This document shows, in pieces, positions 53,601 to 62,086 of a stretch of 64,000 nucleotides of DNA (its first letter is position 1; each line of letters begins with the position of its first letter). Position numbers and translations under genes: made by a program. This DNA is from Akkermansiaceae bacterium (lineage in GTDB: Bacteria > Verrucomicrobiota > Verrucomicrobiia > Verrucomicrobiales > DEV007), in NCBI GenBank assembly GCA_024233005.1, contig JACKQE010000015.1:1-64000 (forward strand), read 5' to 3'. Under the pieces are notes generated by a model, which saw only the letters and a list, made by a program, of their open reading frames with translations, did not search any database and had not been told where the DNA came from.

Positions 53601-53834
53601 CCTGACAGTTTCCTCAGGGAGACTTTCCAATTTCCTTTCATTGAAAAACTCCACATGGTCGGGATACCGAGCCAGATGGGCCTGCCAGGCGGCCGTTTTC
53701 TCCCTTAATACGGATGCATCCTGCTGCTGCAGTTTCTCCTCGAACGAGACGATCCCCTCAACGAGGGGTTGGATTTTTTTCAGCTCGCGCTGATTTTTGG
53801 AGCCGACAATAAGCTTGAGGAGCCACTGGATCAT
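50622..53834 (-). CDS. secA: Preprotein translocase ATPase SecA
   Basis: A 1070-residue SecA, the motor that pushes preproteins through SecYEG. Walker A lies in EMATGEGKT, DEAD-type motif II in LIDEVDSILIDEARTPLI, and later NMAGRGTDIKLGEGV and QLRGRCARQGDPGES. The C-terminal SEC-C zinc motif CPCGSGKKYKSCHG is complete. At 1070 residues it is longer than E. coli SecA (about 900), mainly through an insertion of roughly 150 residues around 320-480 in the region after motif II. A short spacer separates it from a downstream SMP-30 gene. It is preceded on the minus strand by tRNA-Lys. Confidence 0.96.
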   Translation of the reverse strand: MIQWLLKLIVGSKNQRELKKIQPLVEGIVSFEEKLQQQDASVLREKTAAWQAHLARYPDHVEFFNERKLESLPEETVRGIFLAWAQRFDSLKSEFSELTGFPSPSQAAQGDRAASVSGVLQGQRLFNEIRDAFPAIRKKYLLDILPEAYAVVKNAARRLEGTKWIVNDHEMTWQMVHFDVQLIGGIALHQGKIAEMATGEGKTLVATLPVFLNALTGLGVHVVTVNDYLAKRDAEWMGHLFGYLGLTVGCIQNDLRGPERREQYLRDITYGTSSEFGFDYLRDNGLAQNKTEQVQRGHYFALIDEVDSILIDEARTPLIISGPVAARDTHQYDKYKGGIEQLVRKQTALCNQLVSDARKLLEEDKRSEAGINLLKVRLGQPRNRALMRAMEEPDLRRLVDQTELEYYKDPQKTALFALKEELFFTLDERQHEADLTEQGRHYLSPDDPDSFVLPDIASAFSEIDGNPDMPELDKVTLKGQIREKMDHQAERIHNISQLLRAYCLYEKDVHYVVEDNRVMIVDENTGRKMPGRRWSDGLHQAVEAKEGVTIEGETQTYATITIQNYFRLYEKLGGMTGTAETEAAEFHDIYKLDVLTIPTNRVVARKDHNDKIYKTRREKLKAVIDRIQEVHATGQPILLGTASVESSETISRMLKREKIPHSVLNAKFHSLEADIVARAGHRGAVTVATNMAGRGTDIKLGEGVSELGGLMVMGTERHSSRRIDRQLRGRCARQGDPGESVFYVSFEDELMVKFGASERMTKMMDRFGIEEGQELEHPWLNKSVENAQKRVEQRNYLSRKRVLEYDDVMNQQRGVVYGYRNEVLDTEDPHALIKEIIHETVPPKIATFLDPEEGEPDYEGLLIWVNTTFPIGLTPSMAQFETRDIPGNTEFLLERIKQAYEMKASHEDPDVLDSLERFIILSAVDRLWQEHLYEMDGLREAIGMRAYAQKDPLVEYKTEAYQIFIGLMDSIKASVLSSLFRTTTRPDQYASFLKNLPQRLSRPDLNDDGFDDEAAAQRRAVPAGMAVSSSPEGPQLNLPIRREMPKVGRNDPCPCGSGKKYKSCHGKGLV

Positions 53835-53909
53835 GATGCGCGAAGATATTTCGGACTGCCTAAAGAATCAAGGTGTAGCTTGTCGTCTTTGGGAGGAAGG
53901 CCAGGCAAC

Positions 53910-53929
53910 AAAAAAGGCGCCGAAGCGCC
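53910..53929 (-). terminator. Terminator of tRNA-Lys
   Basis: On the minus strand the sequence just after the tRNA forms a GC-rich hairpin, GGCGC-TTCG-GCGCC (53916-53929), with a stable UUCG tetraloop, followed by six T at 53910-53915. It ends transcription of the tRNA about 75 bases before secA starts. Confidence 0.8.
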
Positions 53930-53939
53930 GAGGCGAAAG

Positions 53940-54015
53940 TGGTAGGTGGACTGGGACTCGAACCCAGGACCAACGGCTTAAAAGGCCGCTGCTCTACCAA
54001 CTGAGCTATCCACCC
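53940..54015 (-). tRNA. tRNA-Lys(TTT)
   Basis: The minus strand folds into a complete cloverleaf: 7-bp acceptor stem (one G-U pair), D arm, five-pair anticodon stem with TTT in the loop CTTTTAA, and a 5-bp T stem around TTCGAGT. The discriminator is A and CCA is encoded (53940-53942), unlike the tRNA at 378. Confidence 0.95.
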
Positions 54016-54192
54016 TTGAGTATTGGCATTCTGGATGCCAAACGGAGCGCTAATAGAGCAGCGCATCCGGAAAGTGCAAGCATTTTGGCACAATTCCGCC
54101 GATGGAATTTTTTTCACCCCTGTCAGGTCAGATTCTTGCAAGCACGGCAGGGGTGGTGCATATAGGGGACGGAGCAATAACCGTAAATCACC

Positions 54193-54354
54193 ATGCAGAG
54201 GAAAAAAGGAACCAAAGACGAAGTGCTGCGCATTCGTCTCGACAAGGAATTGAAGAAGTCCCTGTTCGACTACGCAGATGCCAAAAACGTTAAAGTATCC
54301 GCCGTGGTACGTGAATCGATATTGCAGATGGTTGGGCAAAGCAGGCCCTCTTGA
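54193..54354 (+). CDS. Small ribbon-helix-helix (Arc/CopG-like) protein
   Basis: An open frame of 53 residues starts at ATG 54193 and stops with TGA at 54352-54354. The protein has the ribbon-helix-helix pattern: a short basic strand (VLRIRLDKELKKSL), a first helix (LFDYADAKNV), the turn and a second helix (VSAVVRESILQMVG). Such proteins bind DNA as dimers and often act as transcription regulators or antitoxins. No toxin gene lies next to it: it stands alone between tRNA-Lys and folD, and converges with folD by 10 bases. Below 60 residues, it is easily missed. Confidence 0.65.
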   Translation: MQRKKGTKDEVLRIRLDKELKKSLFDYADAKNVKVSAVVRESILQMVGQSRPS

Positions 54355-54364
54355 TAGCTCAGGT

Positions 54365-55243
54365 TCACTGCCGGGACAGGTGACAGGCCCGGATCGTGTT
54401 GGCCATCAGCATCGCGATGGTCATCACACCGACACCCCCGGGGACAGGGGTGATGGCGCGGCACTTCGGGGCCACCGTTTCAAAATCCACGTCCCCCACC
54501 AGACGGTAGCCTTTCTTGGTCGAAGCATCCTCGATCCGGTTGATGCCCACATCCAGGACCACGGCTCCATCTTTGACATGTTCTGCCCCCACCAATCCGG
54601 GGCGCCCGATCGCTGCGACCAGAATGTCTGCCTGGCGGGTCAACGCGGGGAGGTTTTCTGATTTCGAATGGGCCACGGTCACCGTGGCGTCTGCTCCCGG
54701 ACCCCGTCGCATCAAAAGGAGAGCCAGTGTTTTGCCTACCAGAAGGCTCCGCCCCACGATGACCACATGTTTGCCGGCGACGTCGATGCCGCTTTCCTGC
54801 AGCATTCTCTGACACCCCAAGGGAGTGCAGGGAGCAAAGCCTGATGGATCGTCCATGGCCAATTTGGCGACATTGATCGGATGGAGGCCGTCCACATCTT
54901 TACCGGGAGAAATCGCCCGGATCACCGTTGGCTCGCATAGGCCCTTGGGGAGCGGCATTTGCACCAGAATGCCATGAATGGCAGGATCGGCATTCAATCG
55001 CTGAATGTGGTCGATCAATTCCGTTTGAGAGACGGTGGAGGGAAGTTCGATTTTCTCCGAATGGAGTCCCAGTTCCTGGCATTTCCGCTCCTTGGCTCCG
55101 ACATAGGCCCGGGAAGCCGGATCATCCCCTACCAGAATGACGGCCAATCCTGGCACCAGTCCCAGCGATTTGAGAGCCGTCAGTTCGGCGTGGCAATCCG
55201 CGTAAACAGCGGCGGCGACAGTGTTTCCTTCAATCAATTTCAT
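54365..55243 (-). CDS. folD: Bifunctional methylenetetrahydrofolate dehydrogenase/cyclohydrolase
   Basis: A 292-residue FolD, which interconverts 5,10-methylene- and 10-formyl-tetrahydrofolate using NADP. Conserved features include VGDDPASRAYVGAKERKC (catalytic Tyr and Lys), GILVQMPLPKGL, KDVDGLHPIN, PCTPLG, HVVIVGRSLLVGKTLALLL and the closing TPVPGGVGVMTIAMLMANT. The length is normal. It overlaps the end of the upstream acyltransferase gene by 14 bases, so the two are an operon. Confidence 0.96.
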   Translation of the reverse strand: MKLIEGNTVAAAVYADCHAELTALKSLGLVPGLAVILVGDDPASRAYVGAKERKCQELGLHSEKIELPSTVSQTELIDHIQRLNADPAIHGILVQMPLPKGLCEPTVIRAISPGKDVDGLHPINVAKLAMDDPSGFAPCTPLGCQRMLQESGIDVAGKHVVIVGRSLLVGKTLALLLMRRGPGADATVTVAHSKSENLPALTRQADILVAAIGRPGLVGAEHVKDGAVVLDVGINRIEDASTKKGYRLVGDVDFETVAPKCRAITPVPGGVGVMTIAMLMANTIRACHLSRQ

Positions 55244-55940
55244 GGTCAGGGTTCAGGGTATGTTCCAAACGGGAGAGGGCTTCGGCAAATTCCGTTTCAT
55301 TGAGTCCGGCCGGGATGGTCGCCAGAGGTTCCAGAATCATGGTGACTGTGGAGAACGGCTTGGGGATGCGGAAACGATCCCAACTTTTCAAACTCCAGAA
55401 GGAAGAAAGCAGGAATCGGACGGGCAGGATCGGACTTCCCGTAATCTGCGCCAGTTTCAGCAATCCCGGTTGGATCCGGTAGCGGGGTCCGCGTGGACCG
55501 TCGGGGGTGATGACAACGTCATGCCCACTGTTTAGCCAGCTTGTCAGTTCCCGCAATGCCGGTCCGCCCCGTCGGGAGGAGGATCCCCGCACCGAGTCGA
55601 CGCCAAAACATTTCATGGTGGCGGCGATGATGGCTCCATCCCGGCTGGGACTGGTCAGGACTGCCCCTTGTCGAGACGGCAGAAACCGCCGGCTGGGAAC
55701 GGGCGCCGCCAGGATCCGGTTGTGCCAAAATGCCCAGATCATGGAGGTTGGCAGATTTGCCAGGACTCCGGCAGTGTCCTCGATTCGGAACCTCACAGTC
55801 AGGGAGAGGAGCCGAATGATGGACGCGACCAACCGTCCGAGGAACCTGGCTTTCAAGGGCAGGTCGCCTTGTGTCGCGGCATTGGAGGGAGCATCGATCG
55901 AAGCCATGGGCAGGTCCGCAAGATGGGGCATCCCGGCCAC
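55230..55940 (-). CDS. DUF374-type acyltransferase-like protein
   Basis: A 236-residue protein of the DUF374 (lysophospholipid acyltransferase-like) family: MIWAFWHNRILAA, RQGAVLTSPSRDGAIIAATM, RRGGPALRELTSWL, VITPDGPRGPRY and GLLKLAQITGSPILPV. These proteins are usually encoded near lipid A or KDO genes and are thought to modify lipids, but are little studied. A short amphipathic N-terminal stretch could anchor it to the inner membrane. Its end overlaps folD. Confidence 0.85.
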   Translation of the reverse strand: MAGMPHLADLPMASIDAPSNAATQGDLPLKARFLGRLVASIIRLLSLTVRFRIEDTAGVLANLPTSMIWAFWHNRILAAPVPSRRFLPSRQGAVLTSPSRDGAIIAATMKCFGVDSVRGSSSRRGGPALRELTSWLNSGHDVVITPDGPRGPRYRIQPGLLKLAQITGSPILPVRFLLSSFWSLKSWDRFRIPKPFSTVTMILEPLATIPAGLNETEFAEALSRLEHTLNPDHEID

Positions 55941-56031
55941 AGGTCAAAAGGGAATGTGGATTCCGCGTGGGCCTTCGTGGTCGGAATGATCCTTTGCCAA
56001 ATTGCCCGGAACGGGCTTGATTCGGGGTATC

Positions 56032-57156
56032 ATGCTCCGTCTGTTGATTCTCGGGATCATCTTTGGCGCGGGGGCCCCCACTTTGTGGTCCAGCCCTTTG
56101 CCCGAGTTAGTGCCGGGCGGAGAGGTTCAGATTCAACTGGAGCACTACCCGGAATCCGCCGTCGTCTTTGTCCCGGACGATTTTCAGCCAAAAGCCGCCG
56201 CCGGGATCACTTGGCCAGTCCTTTTTTACTATCCAGGAACGGGTGGTCATCCGGACGTGAAGTTTCTCCGGCACCTCGTTGAGGACAAAGGCTGGCTTTT
56301 GGTCGGTCTGCCCCACCAGGATCCGGGGCGCTTCGCCGTCAGCGAAACCTCCATGGATCTGGAACGGTCGGCGTTGCGCTCAGCGCTGCATTTTCTCCGG
56401 AAAGTCTTCCCCATCAATCCGGCAAAAGTCATTGTGGGAGGCTTCAGCAAAGGAGGTTGGCTGAGCGGATTGTTGGTCGACTCGATGCCGGAATTGACCG
56501 GCGCACTGATCTTGGGGGCAGGATTCTATCAAAACCAGGAGGCACGTTCCCTCCGGTCGGATTTGCACGCGGCTTCGATCTTCATCGGGGTGGGGGAGAC
56601 CGACGGGAATTTCGCGATGAGTCACGGTGCCGCCAAGAAACTGGAACGCAGGGGGGCGGCAGTGACGTTGGAAGTCTGGCCAGGAATCGGACATCAACTG
56701 CCAACCGAAGGAGAGGCGGAGGGACTGAGGCAATGGCTAAAACTCCGGGCCCCTGATTCGGGATCCTTGGCCATGAGGAGCGAGGCTTTGGATTGGTTGG
56801 ATTCGGAAGCTGTCCGGATCCGTCAACTGTCGGATCCCGTGGAGCAGTGGGCCAGTCTGGACCGACTGGGTTCTCTCCCTTTTTTGACCCTCGCAGACCA
56901 AGAATTTCTGCAAGAGGCTCGCGATCTCCGGCAGAAAATTTTCCAGTGGCCCGGCATCCGCGAGGAGGAAGCCGCGACCGGGGAATTCAAGGCCATTGTC
57001 GCCCGTGAAGGCAATGACCGGCTCGTGGAAACGCTCCAATCCTGCCATCAGGCTTACCTCTCACTTGCGAAAAACCGGGCCGGAACCATGGCTTCCAAAC
57101 TGGCTGCCACCCAGGCAAAACGCACGGAAGCGATGTTGCGGGCGGCGGGTCATTGA
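56032..57156 (+). CDS. Exported alpha/beta-hydrolase (esterase-like)
   Basis: A 374-residue protein with a signal peptide (about 1-22). The alpha/beta-hydrolase domain has the strand and oxyanion region VLFYYPGTGGH, the nucleophile elbow GGFSKGGW, a likely acid residue in GETDGN and the histidine GIGHQLP; the triad looks complete. The last roughly 120 residues are helical and unassigned. Substrate unknown. It is followed by a GNAT gene after 6 bases, so they are co-transcribed. The ATG at 56032 precedes the signal peptide; an earlier in-frame start at 56002 is possible. Confidence 0.75.
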   Translation: MLRLLILGIIFGAGAPTLWSSPLPELVPGGEVQIQLEHYPESAVVFVPDDFQPKAAAGITWPVLFYYPGTGGHPDVKFLRHLVEDKGWLLVGLPHQDPGRFAVSETSMDLERSALRSALHFLRKVFPINPAKVIVGGFSKGGWLSGLLVDSMPELTGALILGAGFYQNQEARSLRSDLHAASIFIGVGETDGNFAMSHGAAKKLERRGAAVTLEVWPGIGHQLPTEGEAEGLRQWLKLRAPDSGSLAMRSEALDWLDSEAVRIRQLSDPVEQWASLDRLGSLPFLTLADQEFLQEARDLRQKIFQWPGIREEEAATGEFKAIVAREGNDRLVETLQSCHQAYLSLAKNRAGTMASKLAATQAKRTEAMLRAAGH

Positions 57157-57162
57157 AATTCT

Positions 57163-57699
57163 ATGCCTCCCCCAGACCTGCCATCCGGGCTCACGATCGA
57201 AGTCGCCACCCCATCGGACATCCCGGGGGTGAAGGCACTGGCCGGGCAAATTTGGAGGACCAGTTATCCCGGCATCATCTCATCCGCCCAGATCGAATAC
57301 ATGTTGGAGTTGATGTATTCGACCTCTCGCCTGCAACGGGATATCCAAGAGGGGACAGTTTACCTCAAAGCGCTGTGGCAGGGTGAGTGGATTGGGTTCG
57401 CGGCCTTCTCAATGGGCGCCAACCATGAATCTCCAGCCTGGCTTCACAAATTGTATCTCCAACCACAGTTTCAAGGACTTGGAATCGGACAGCTATTGAT
57501 TCAGGAAGTAATCACCTTGGTGTCGGGAGCTGGAGGGAAATCTCTCCGGTTACGGGTCAACCGGCACAATGAACGCGCTGTCCGCGCCTATCGTAAAGCG
57601 GGATTCGAGATCCTGGAAGACATCTGCAGCGATATTGGAGGAGGTTTTTTCATGGATGACCACCTGATGGAAGTGAGGCTGCTGGTCGGATCCGTCTAA
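57163..57699 (+). CDS. GNAT-family N-acetyltransferase
   Basis: A 178-residue single-domain acetyltransferase. Motif A is LHKLYLQPQFQGLGIGQLLIQ, which supplies the acetyl-CoA pyrophosphate loop, and NRHNERAVRAYRKAGF is motif B. Substrate cannot be told from the sequence. It sits in an operon after the esterase (6 bases) and 47 bases before the desaturase, so it may belong with the lipid genes or be independent. Confidence 0.85.
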   Translation: MPPPDLPSGLTIEVATPSDIPGVKALAGQIWRTSYPGIISSAQIEYMLELMYSTSRLQRDIQEGTVYLKALWQGEWIGFAAFSMGANHESPAWLHKLYLQPQFQGLGIGQLLIQEVITLVSGAGGKSLRLRVNRHNERAVRAYRKAGFEILEDICSDIGGGFFMDDHLMEVRLLVGSV

Positions 57700-57746
57700 T
57701 TCGATCCCAATGGAATAGTGAGGGGTCTCATGGGAATTGGATTTTT

Positions 57747-58691
57747 TTGAATCCCAAACCGAGCCGGGTTCGGAAGACTGGCGTGCCCAAAGAACCTTGT
57801 GAACTGCCTACTTTCCCTGTCGAATCCGAATCAGCCCAGTCCCGGAAATCCCGGGCCCTGCTGATGGCGCCCTATGTTTTTCTGCACGTGGGCTGTCTGG
57901 GACTGCTCTGGGTTGGCTGGAGCTGGTTTTCCATAGGCCTGGCGGCTGCTTTCTATGGGTTGCGAATGTTCGCCATCACCGCTTTTTACCACCGGTATTT
58001 TTCCCACCGGGCCTTTCGGACCTCCCGGTTCATGCAGTTCGTCTTTGCGCTGCTGGGGAACACTTCGATGCAACGGGGCGCGCTCTGGTGGGCAGCCACC
58101 CACCGCCACCACCATCTTCATGCCGACGAAGCCACGGACAAACATTCTCCGGCAAGACATGGGCTGTATTGGTCCCATCTTGGTTGGCTGACGGATCCGG
58201 ACAATGTTCCCACGGATTTTTCCCGCATTCCTGATCTGGCGAAATATCCGGAACTTCGATTCCTCGACAAATATGATTACGTGGGGCCTGTTTTATATGG
58301 GGCAATCCTGCTCCTGATCGGCGCGTTGGTCGCACATTTGGCCCCGGAATGGGGCGCTTCGGTAGGCCAGGTTTTTATCTGGGGATTTTTTGTCAGCACC
58401 GTGGTGTTGTTGCACGCTACCCTCTGCATCAACTCCCTGGCGCACAAAATGGGCTCCCGGAGATTTGAAACCTCAGACGACAGCCGCAATAGCCTGTTTT
58501 TGGCGCTCCTGACGCTTGGTGAAGGTTGGCACAACAATCATCACCGCTATGCCCATTCCGCCCGCCAGGGGTTTTATTGGTGGGAAATCGACCTGTCCTA
58601 TTATGGCCTGAAGTTGCTTTCCTGGCTGGGACTGGTGTGGGATCTCCGTCCCGTTCCGACATCCATCTACAAGGAGGCGCATCATGATTGA
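57747..58691 (+). CDS. Acyl-CoA desaturase (delta-9 type)
   Basis: A 314-residue membrane di-iron desaturase with the delta-9 histidine boxes HRYFSH, HRHHH and HNNHH, and four main hydrophobic spans. It introduces a cis double bond into acyl chains, supplying the unsaturated substrate that CFA-type methyltransferases need. It overlaps the next gene by 8 bases and opens the lipid-modification run. It differs from the omega-6-type desaturase at 13064. Confidence 0.92.
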   Translation: MNPKPSRVRKTGVPKEPCELPTFPVESESAQSRKSRALLMAPYVFLHVGCLGLLWVGWSWFSIGLAAAFYGLRMFAITAFYHRYFSHRAFRTSRFMQFVFALLGNTSMQRGALWWAATHRHHHLHADEATDKHSPARHGLYWSHLGWLTDPDNVPTDFSRIPDLAKYPELRFLDKYDYVGPVLYGAILLLIGALVAHLAPEWGASVGQVFIWGFFVSTVVLLHATLCINSLAHKMGSRRFETSDDSRNSLFLALLTLGEGWHNNHHRYAHSARQGFYWWEIDLSYYGLKLLSWLGLVWDLRPVPTSIYKEAHHD

Positions 58692-59979
58692 TCCCTCTCG
58701 CAGGCGCATCGCAATCGTAGGCACGGGTATTGCCGGCCTAGGGTGTGCCCACTTCCTGCACCGCCGACATGATCTGACGCTCTTTGAGGCGAACTCCCGC
58801 GCCGGGGGGCACAGCCATACCATCACCATTCCAGAAGGGGATCAAAAGGTTTCCTTCGACACTGGCTTCATGGTCTACAATGAAGTGACCTACCCACATT
58901 TGACTCGATTGTTCAAGGAGTTGGGAGTGGCCACCGAGCCGACTTCGATGTCCTTCAGCGTCCATCACGGCCCCAGTGGTATTGAATGGAATGGTTCAGG
59001 GCTGAACACTCTTTTTGGACAACGTCGGAATTTGCTCAACCTCCGCCACTGGCGGTTTTTGTTCCAGTTGAACCGGTTCAACCGCGAATCCGTGGCAGCT
59101 TTGAACGAAGCCCGGTGGGAGAGGATGAGTCTCGGTGAATACGTGAAATCCCGCGGCTATGGACAGGATTTTTTTGACCGTTATCTGGCTCCCATGGCTT
59201 CGGCCGTTTGGTCGACGCCTCCGGATTTGATCGCGGACTTTCCCGCCTTGACCCTGCTTCGTTTCTGGCACAACCATGGATTTCTCGGCCTCGACACTCA
59301 GCACCCTTGGAGAACGGTGACCGGAGGCTCACGCTCCTATGTGGAAAAATTGACCGAACCTTTCCAGGATCGGATCCTGCTGGAAACGCCAGTCCGAGGG
59401 ATCGAGAGAAAACCCGGTCAGGGAGTGGTCGTGATCTCAGATCGTGGAAAAGAGGCGTTTGATGCTGTCATCATTGCCGCCCATGGAGATCAAGCCTTCC
59501 GAATGTTGCTGGACCGGACTCCCCTGGAAACCGACCTTCTGCAACATTTCCGGTATCAGGGCAATCCAGTGGATGTCCACACGGATCCCCGTTTCATGCC
59601 CGGAAAACGGCGATGCTGGGCCTCTTGGAACTATCGATCCACTGTGAATGCAGACGGCCACACTGAGACGACCACCCATTACTGGATGAACAGCCTGCAG
59701 GGAGTCTCGGATCGGGAGAACTATTTTGTTTCGCTCAACGCCCGGGGGAAAGTCCCGCAAGAAGCCGTGAAGCGACGCCTTGAATACGAGCATCCACTGT
59801 TCGATTTGGCGGCCCGGGAAGCACAATGTCGCCTCCCGGAGCTCAACGCGGCCGGGGCCGACTCCGGAACCTACTTTTGCGGCAGTTACTTCCGATACGG
59901 ATTCCACGAGGATGCCCTTCTTTCATCGGTCAATCTGTGCGGTCAACTACTGGGAGGGGATCCATGGACGCTTCGCTGA
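58684..59979 (+). CDS. COG2907-type FAD/NAD(P)-binding oxidoreductase
   Basis: A 431-residue flavoprotein with the N-terminal dinucleotide-binding fold (IAIVGTGIAGLGCAH), a FAD-stabilising GGHSHT segment and FDTGFMVYNE. The C-terminal region contains YFCGSYFRYGFHEDALLS. COG2907 members of the amine-oxidase/phytoene-desaturase superfamily are found next to DUF1365 and cyclopropane fatty acid synthase genes in many bacteria. It may reduce or desaturate a fatty acid or remove a methylene intermediate, but the reaction is not established. It overlaps both neighbours. Confidence 0.85.
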   Translation: MIDPSRRRIAIVGTGIAGLGCAHFLHRRHDLTLFEANSRAGGHSHTITIPEGDQKVSFDTGFMVYNEVTYPHLTRLFKELGVATEPTSMSFSVHHGPSGIEWNGSGLNTLFGQRRNLLNLRHWRFLFQLNRFNRESVAALNEARWERMSLGEYVKSRGYGQDFFDRYLAPMASAVWSTPPDLIADFPALTLLRFWHNHGFLGLDTQHPWRTVTGGSRSYVEKLTEPFQDRILLETPVRGIERKPGQGVVVISDRGKEAFDAVIIAAHGDQAFRMLLDRTPLETDLLQHFRYQGNPVDVHTDPRFMPGKRRCWASWNYRSTVNADGHTETTTHYWMNSLQGVSDRENYFVSLNARGKVPQEAVKRRLEYEHPLFDLAAREAQCRLPELNAAGADSGTYFCGSYFRYGFHEDALLSSVNLCGQLLGGDPWTLR

Positions 59980-60773
59980 AATCCTGCCTTTACGACTGCG
60001 AGGTCTATCATCAACGGCTCAAACCGAAGCCGCACTCGTTCCGGTATCGATTGTTTTATTTCGATCTTGATTTGGACGAGCTTCCCGAACTGCAGAAGCG
60101 AACCTGGCTTTTCAGTCACAATTCCTTCAATGTGTATGCTTTCCGGGATGCGGATCACCTGGACTTAGGCAGGCAAGATCTGAGATCGAACCTCGAAGCC
60201 TGGTTGGCTGAGCAGGGTCAGCCATTATCCCCGGGAGCCGGAATCCGCCTCGTGACCCTACCGCGTGTTCTGGGATACATTTTCAATCCCGTCTGCTTCT
60301 ACTTCATTCTTGATCCGAACGGATTGCCCCTCCAGGCCGTGGTGGAGGTCTGCAACACCTATCGAGAGTTGAAACCCTGGCTGATTGCCTCCGCGGAGTC
60401 GCCGGGTTTTTTTCACCTCAGGGTTCCGAAACACTTTTATGTCTCCCCGTTCACGTCCCTCGAGACGGAATTTGATTTCCGGATCCGCTTTCCCGGAGAT
60501 CGGATTGAAATTCACATTGATGACGTGGAGGCTGGTGAGCCGATCCTGCTCAGTTGGATCCGCGGAGAACGAAAGGCCCTGACCGACGCCCGTCTGGCTT
60601 GGTATGCGATCCGGTTTCCGATGTTGACCCTCCAGATCATTTTCAAGATCCATTGGCAGGCTTTCAAGCTCTGGATGAAAGGCCTGACCGTCTTCTCTAA
60701 AAGTGCCGATCGCGATCTGCAAACCGGGCTGCAACGGCCCCACCAATCCCTCACCAAACCACCCAAGCCATGA
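59964..60773 (+). CDS. DUF1365 family protein
   Basis: A 269-residue protein of the DUF1365 family: YDCEVYHQRLKPKPHSFRY near the N terminus, RLVTLPRVLGYIFNPVCFYF in the middle, and HFYVSPF. The family is almost always linked to COG2907 and CFA synthase genes and probably takes part in fatty acid modification; biochemical function is unknown. The start at 59964 has a good GGGAGGGGA ribosome binding site seven bases upstream, inside the end of the previous gene. Confidence 0.88.
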   Translation: MDASLKSCLYDCEVYHQRLKPKPHSFRYRLFYFDLDLDELPELQKRTWLFSHNSFNVYAFRDADHLDLGRQDLRSNLEAWLAEQGQPLSPGAGIRLVTLPRVLGYIFNPVCFYFILDPNGLPLQAVVEVCNTYRELKPWLIASAESPGFFHLRVPKHFYVSPFTSLETEFDFRIRFPGDRIEIHIDDVEAGEPILLSWIRGERKALTDARLAWYAIRFPMLTLQIIFKIHWQAFKLWMKGLTVFSKSADRDLQTGLQRPHQSLTKPPKP

Positions 60774-62086
60774 ATGCCACCGAAGACATCACTGCCCGGG
60801 ACCTGGCGGCGCTGCCCGTCACCACCCCCAAACCTTCTCTATATCGGTACCCCTTGTTCAAGGTGCTGCGGAGCTTTACCTGTGGTCGCTTGCGGATGGA
60901 TCTTCCAGAAGGCAAGGGTGAGGTTTTTGGCGGCCAAGCCGATGGACCTCAGGCGCAGATCACGGTGCGGAACGAAGCGTTCTTCAGGCGTTGCGCCCTC
61001 TATTCCGGCATTGGTTTGGGCGAGAGCTGGATGGATGGGGAATGGGATACTCCCGATCTCCGTGCGGTCATCGAATGGTTCATTGTGAATCTTCATGCCG
61101 ATGCCCGTCTGGCGGGCAATTCCTCAAGATTGAAGCGGGTTGGATTCCTTCAGCTGGTAAACCGGATCGGGCACCTCCTTCGCCCCAACTCCAAACGAAT
61201 CAGCCGGCGCAATATCGCGGAACATTACGATCTCGGGAACGATTTCTACCGGCTCTGGCTGGATCCCACCATGACCTATTCCAGCGCCCGATACACCCGG
61301 GCGGATCAAACCCTGGAAGAGGCCCAGGCTTCAAAATACCAGTCTCTCGGTGAAAAACTGCATCTGCGACCGGATGATCATGTCCTCGAAATCGGTTGTG
61401 GCTGGGGAGGATTCAGCCTCCACGCAGCGCGGCATTTCGGCTGCCGGGTCACGGCGGTGACCATCTCCGAGGCCCAATATCAGGAAGCCAGCCGCCGGGT
61501 TCGGGACGCCGGTCTGGAGGATCGCATCGAAATCCGGCTCCAGGACTACCGCGACATCCAAGGCCAATATGACAAAATCGCCTCCATTGAAATGCTGGAA
61601 GCGGTGGGGGACCGGTTCCTCGAAACCTGGACTCGAAAATGCCACGAACTGCTCAAACCCCGCGGCCTCCTGGGGGTCCAAATGATCACCGTTCCGGATT
61701 GTGATCACGACGATTTAAAACGGGGCACCGATTTTATTCAAAAACACATCTTTCCAGGCTCACTCCTGCTCGCGGTGGGTCGAATGAACCAGGCCATGAA
61801 CCGGACCGGAAACCTGTTTCTCCACTCTCTGGAAGATCTTGGATCCAGTTATGCCCGGACCCTGAGGGAGTGGCACCGAGCGTTCAACGACAAAGGAGAA
61901 GAGATCCGGGCACTCGGATATCCGGATCGTTTCATCCGGAAATGGAATTTCTACCTGAAATATTGCGAAGCCGCCTTCGCCACCCACAACATCAGCGTGG
62001 TCCAAGCGGTCTACACCCGTCCCTGCAATCTGGCGTTGCACCGTGAGGACGGGGTCATCGTCCCCAACCAACCGCACCGGCCATGA
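60770..62086 (+). CDS. cfa: Cyclopropane fatty acid synthase
   Basis: A 438-residue SAM-dependent methyltransferase of the CFA/mycolic acid type. It has the NIAEHYDLGNDFYRLWLDPTMTYSSARY segment, the SAM-binding EIGCGWGGFSLHAA, and the conserved SIEMLEAVGDRF and KHIFPGS motifs. It transfers a methylene group from SAM to the double bond of phospholipid acyl chains. The start overlaps DUF1365 by four bases (ATGA). Confidence 0.93.
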   Translation: MNATEDITARDLAALPVTTPKPSLYRYPLFKVLRSFTCGRLRMDLPEGKGEVFGGQADGPQAQITVRNEAFFRRCALYSGIGLGESWMDGEWDTPDLRAVIEWFIVNLHADARLAGNSSRLKRVGFLQLVNRIGHLLRPNSKRISRRNIAEHYDLGNDFYRLWLDPTMTYSSARYTRADQTLEEAQASKYQSLGEKLHLRPDDHVLEIGCGWGGFSLHAARHFGCRVTAVTISEAQYQEASRRVRDAGLEDRIEIRLQDYRDIQGQYDKIASIEMLEAVGDRFLETWTRKCHELLKPRGLLGVQMITVPDCDHDDLKRGTDFIQKHIFPGSLLLAVGRMNQAMNRTGNLFLHSLEDLGSSYARTLREWHRAFNDKGEEIRALGYPDRFIRKWNFYLKYCEAAFATHNISVVQAVYTRPCNLALHREDGVIVPNQPHRP

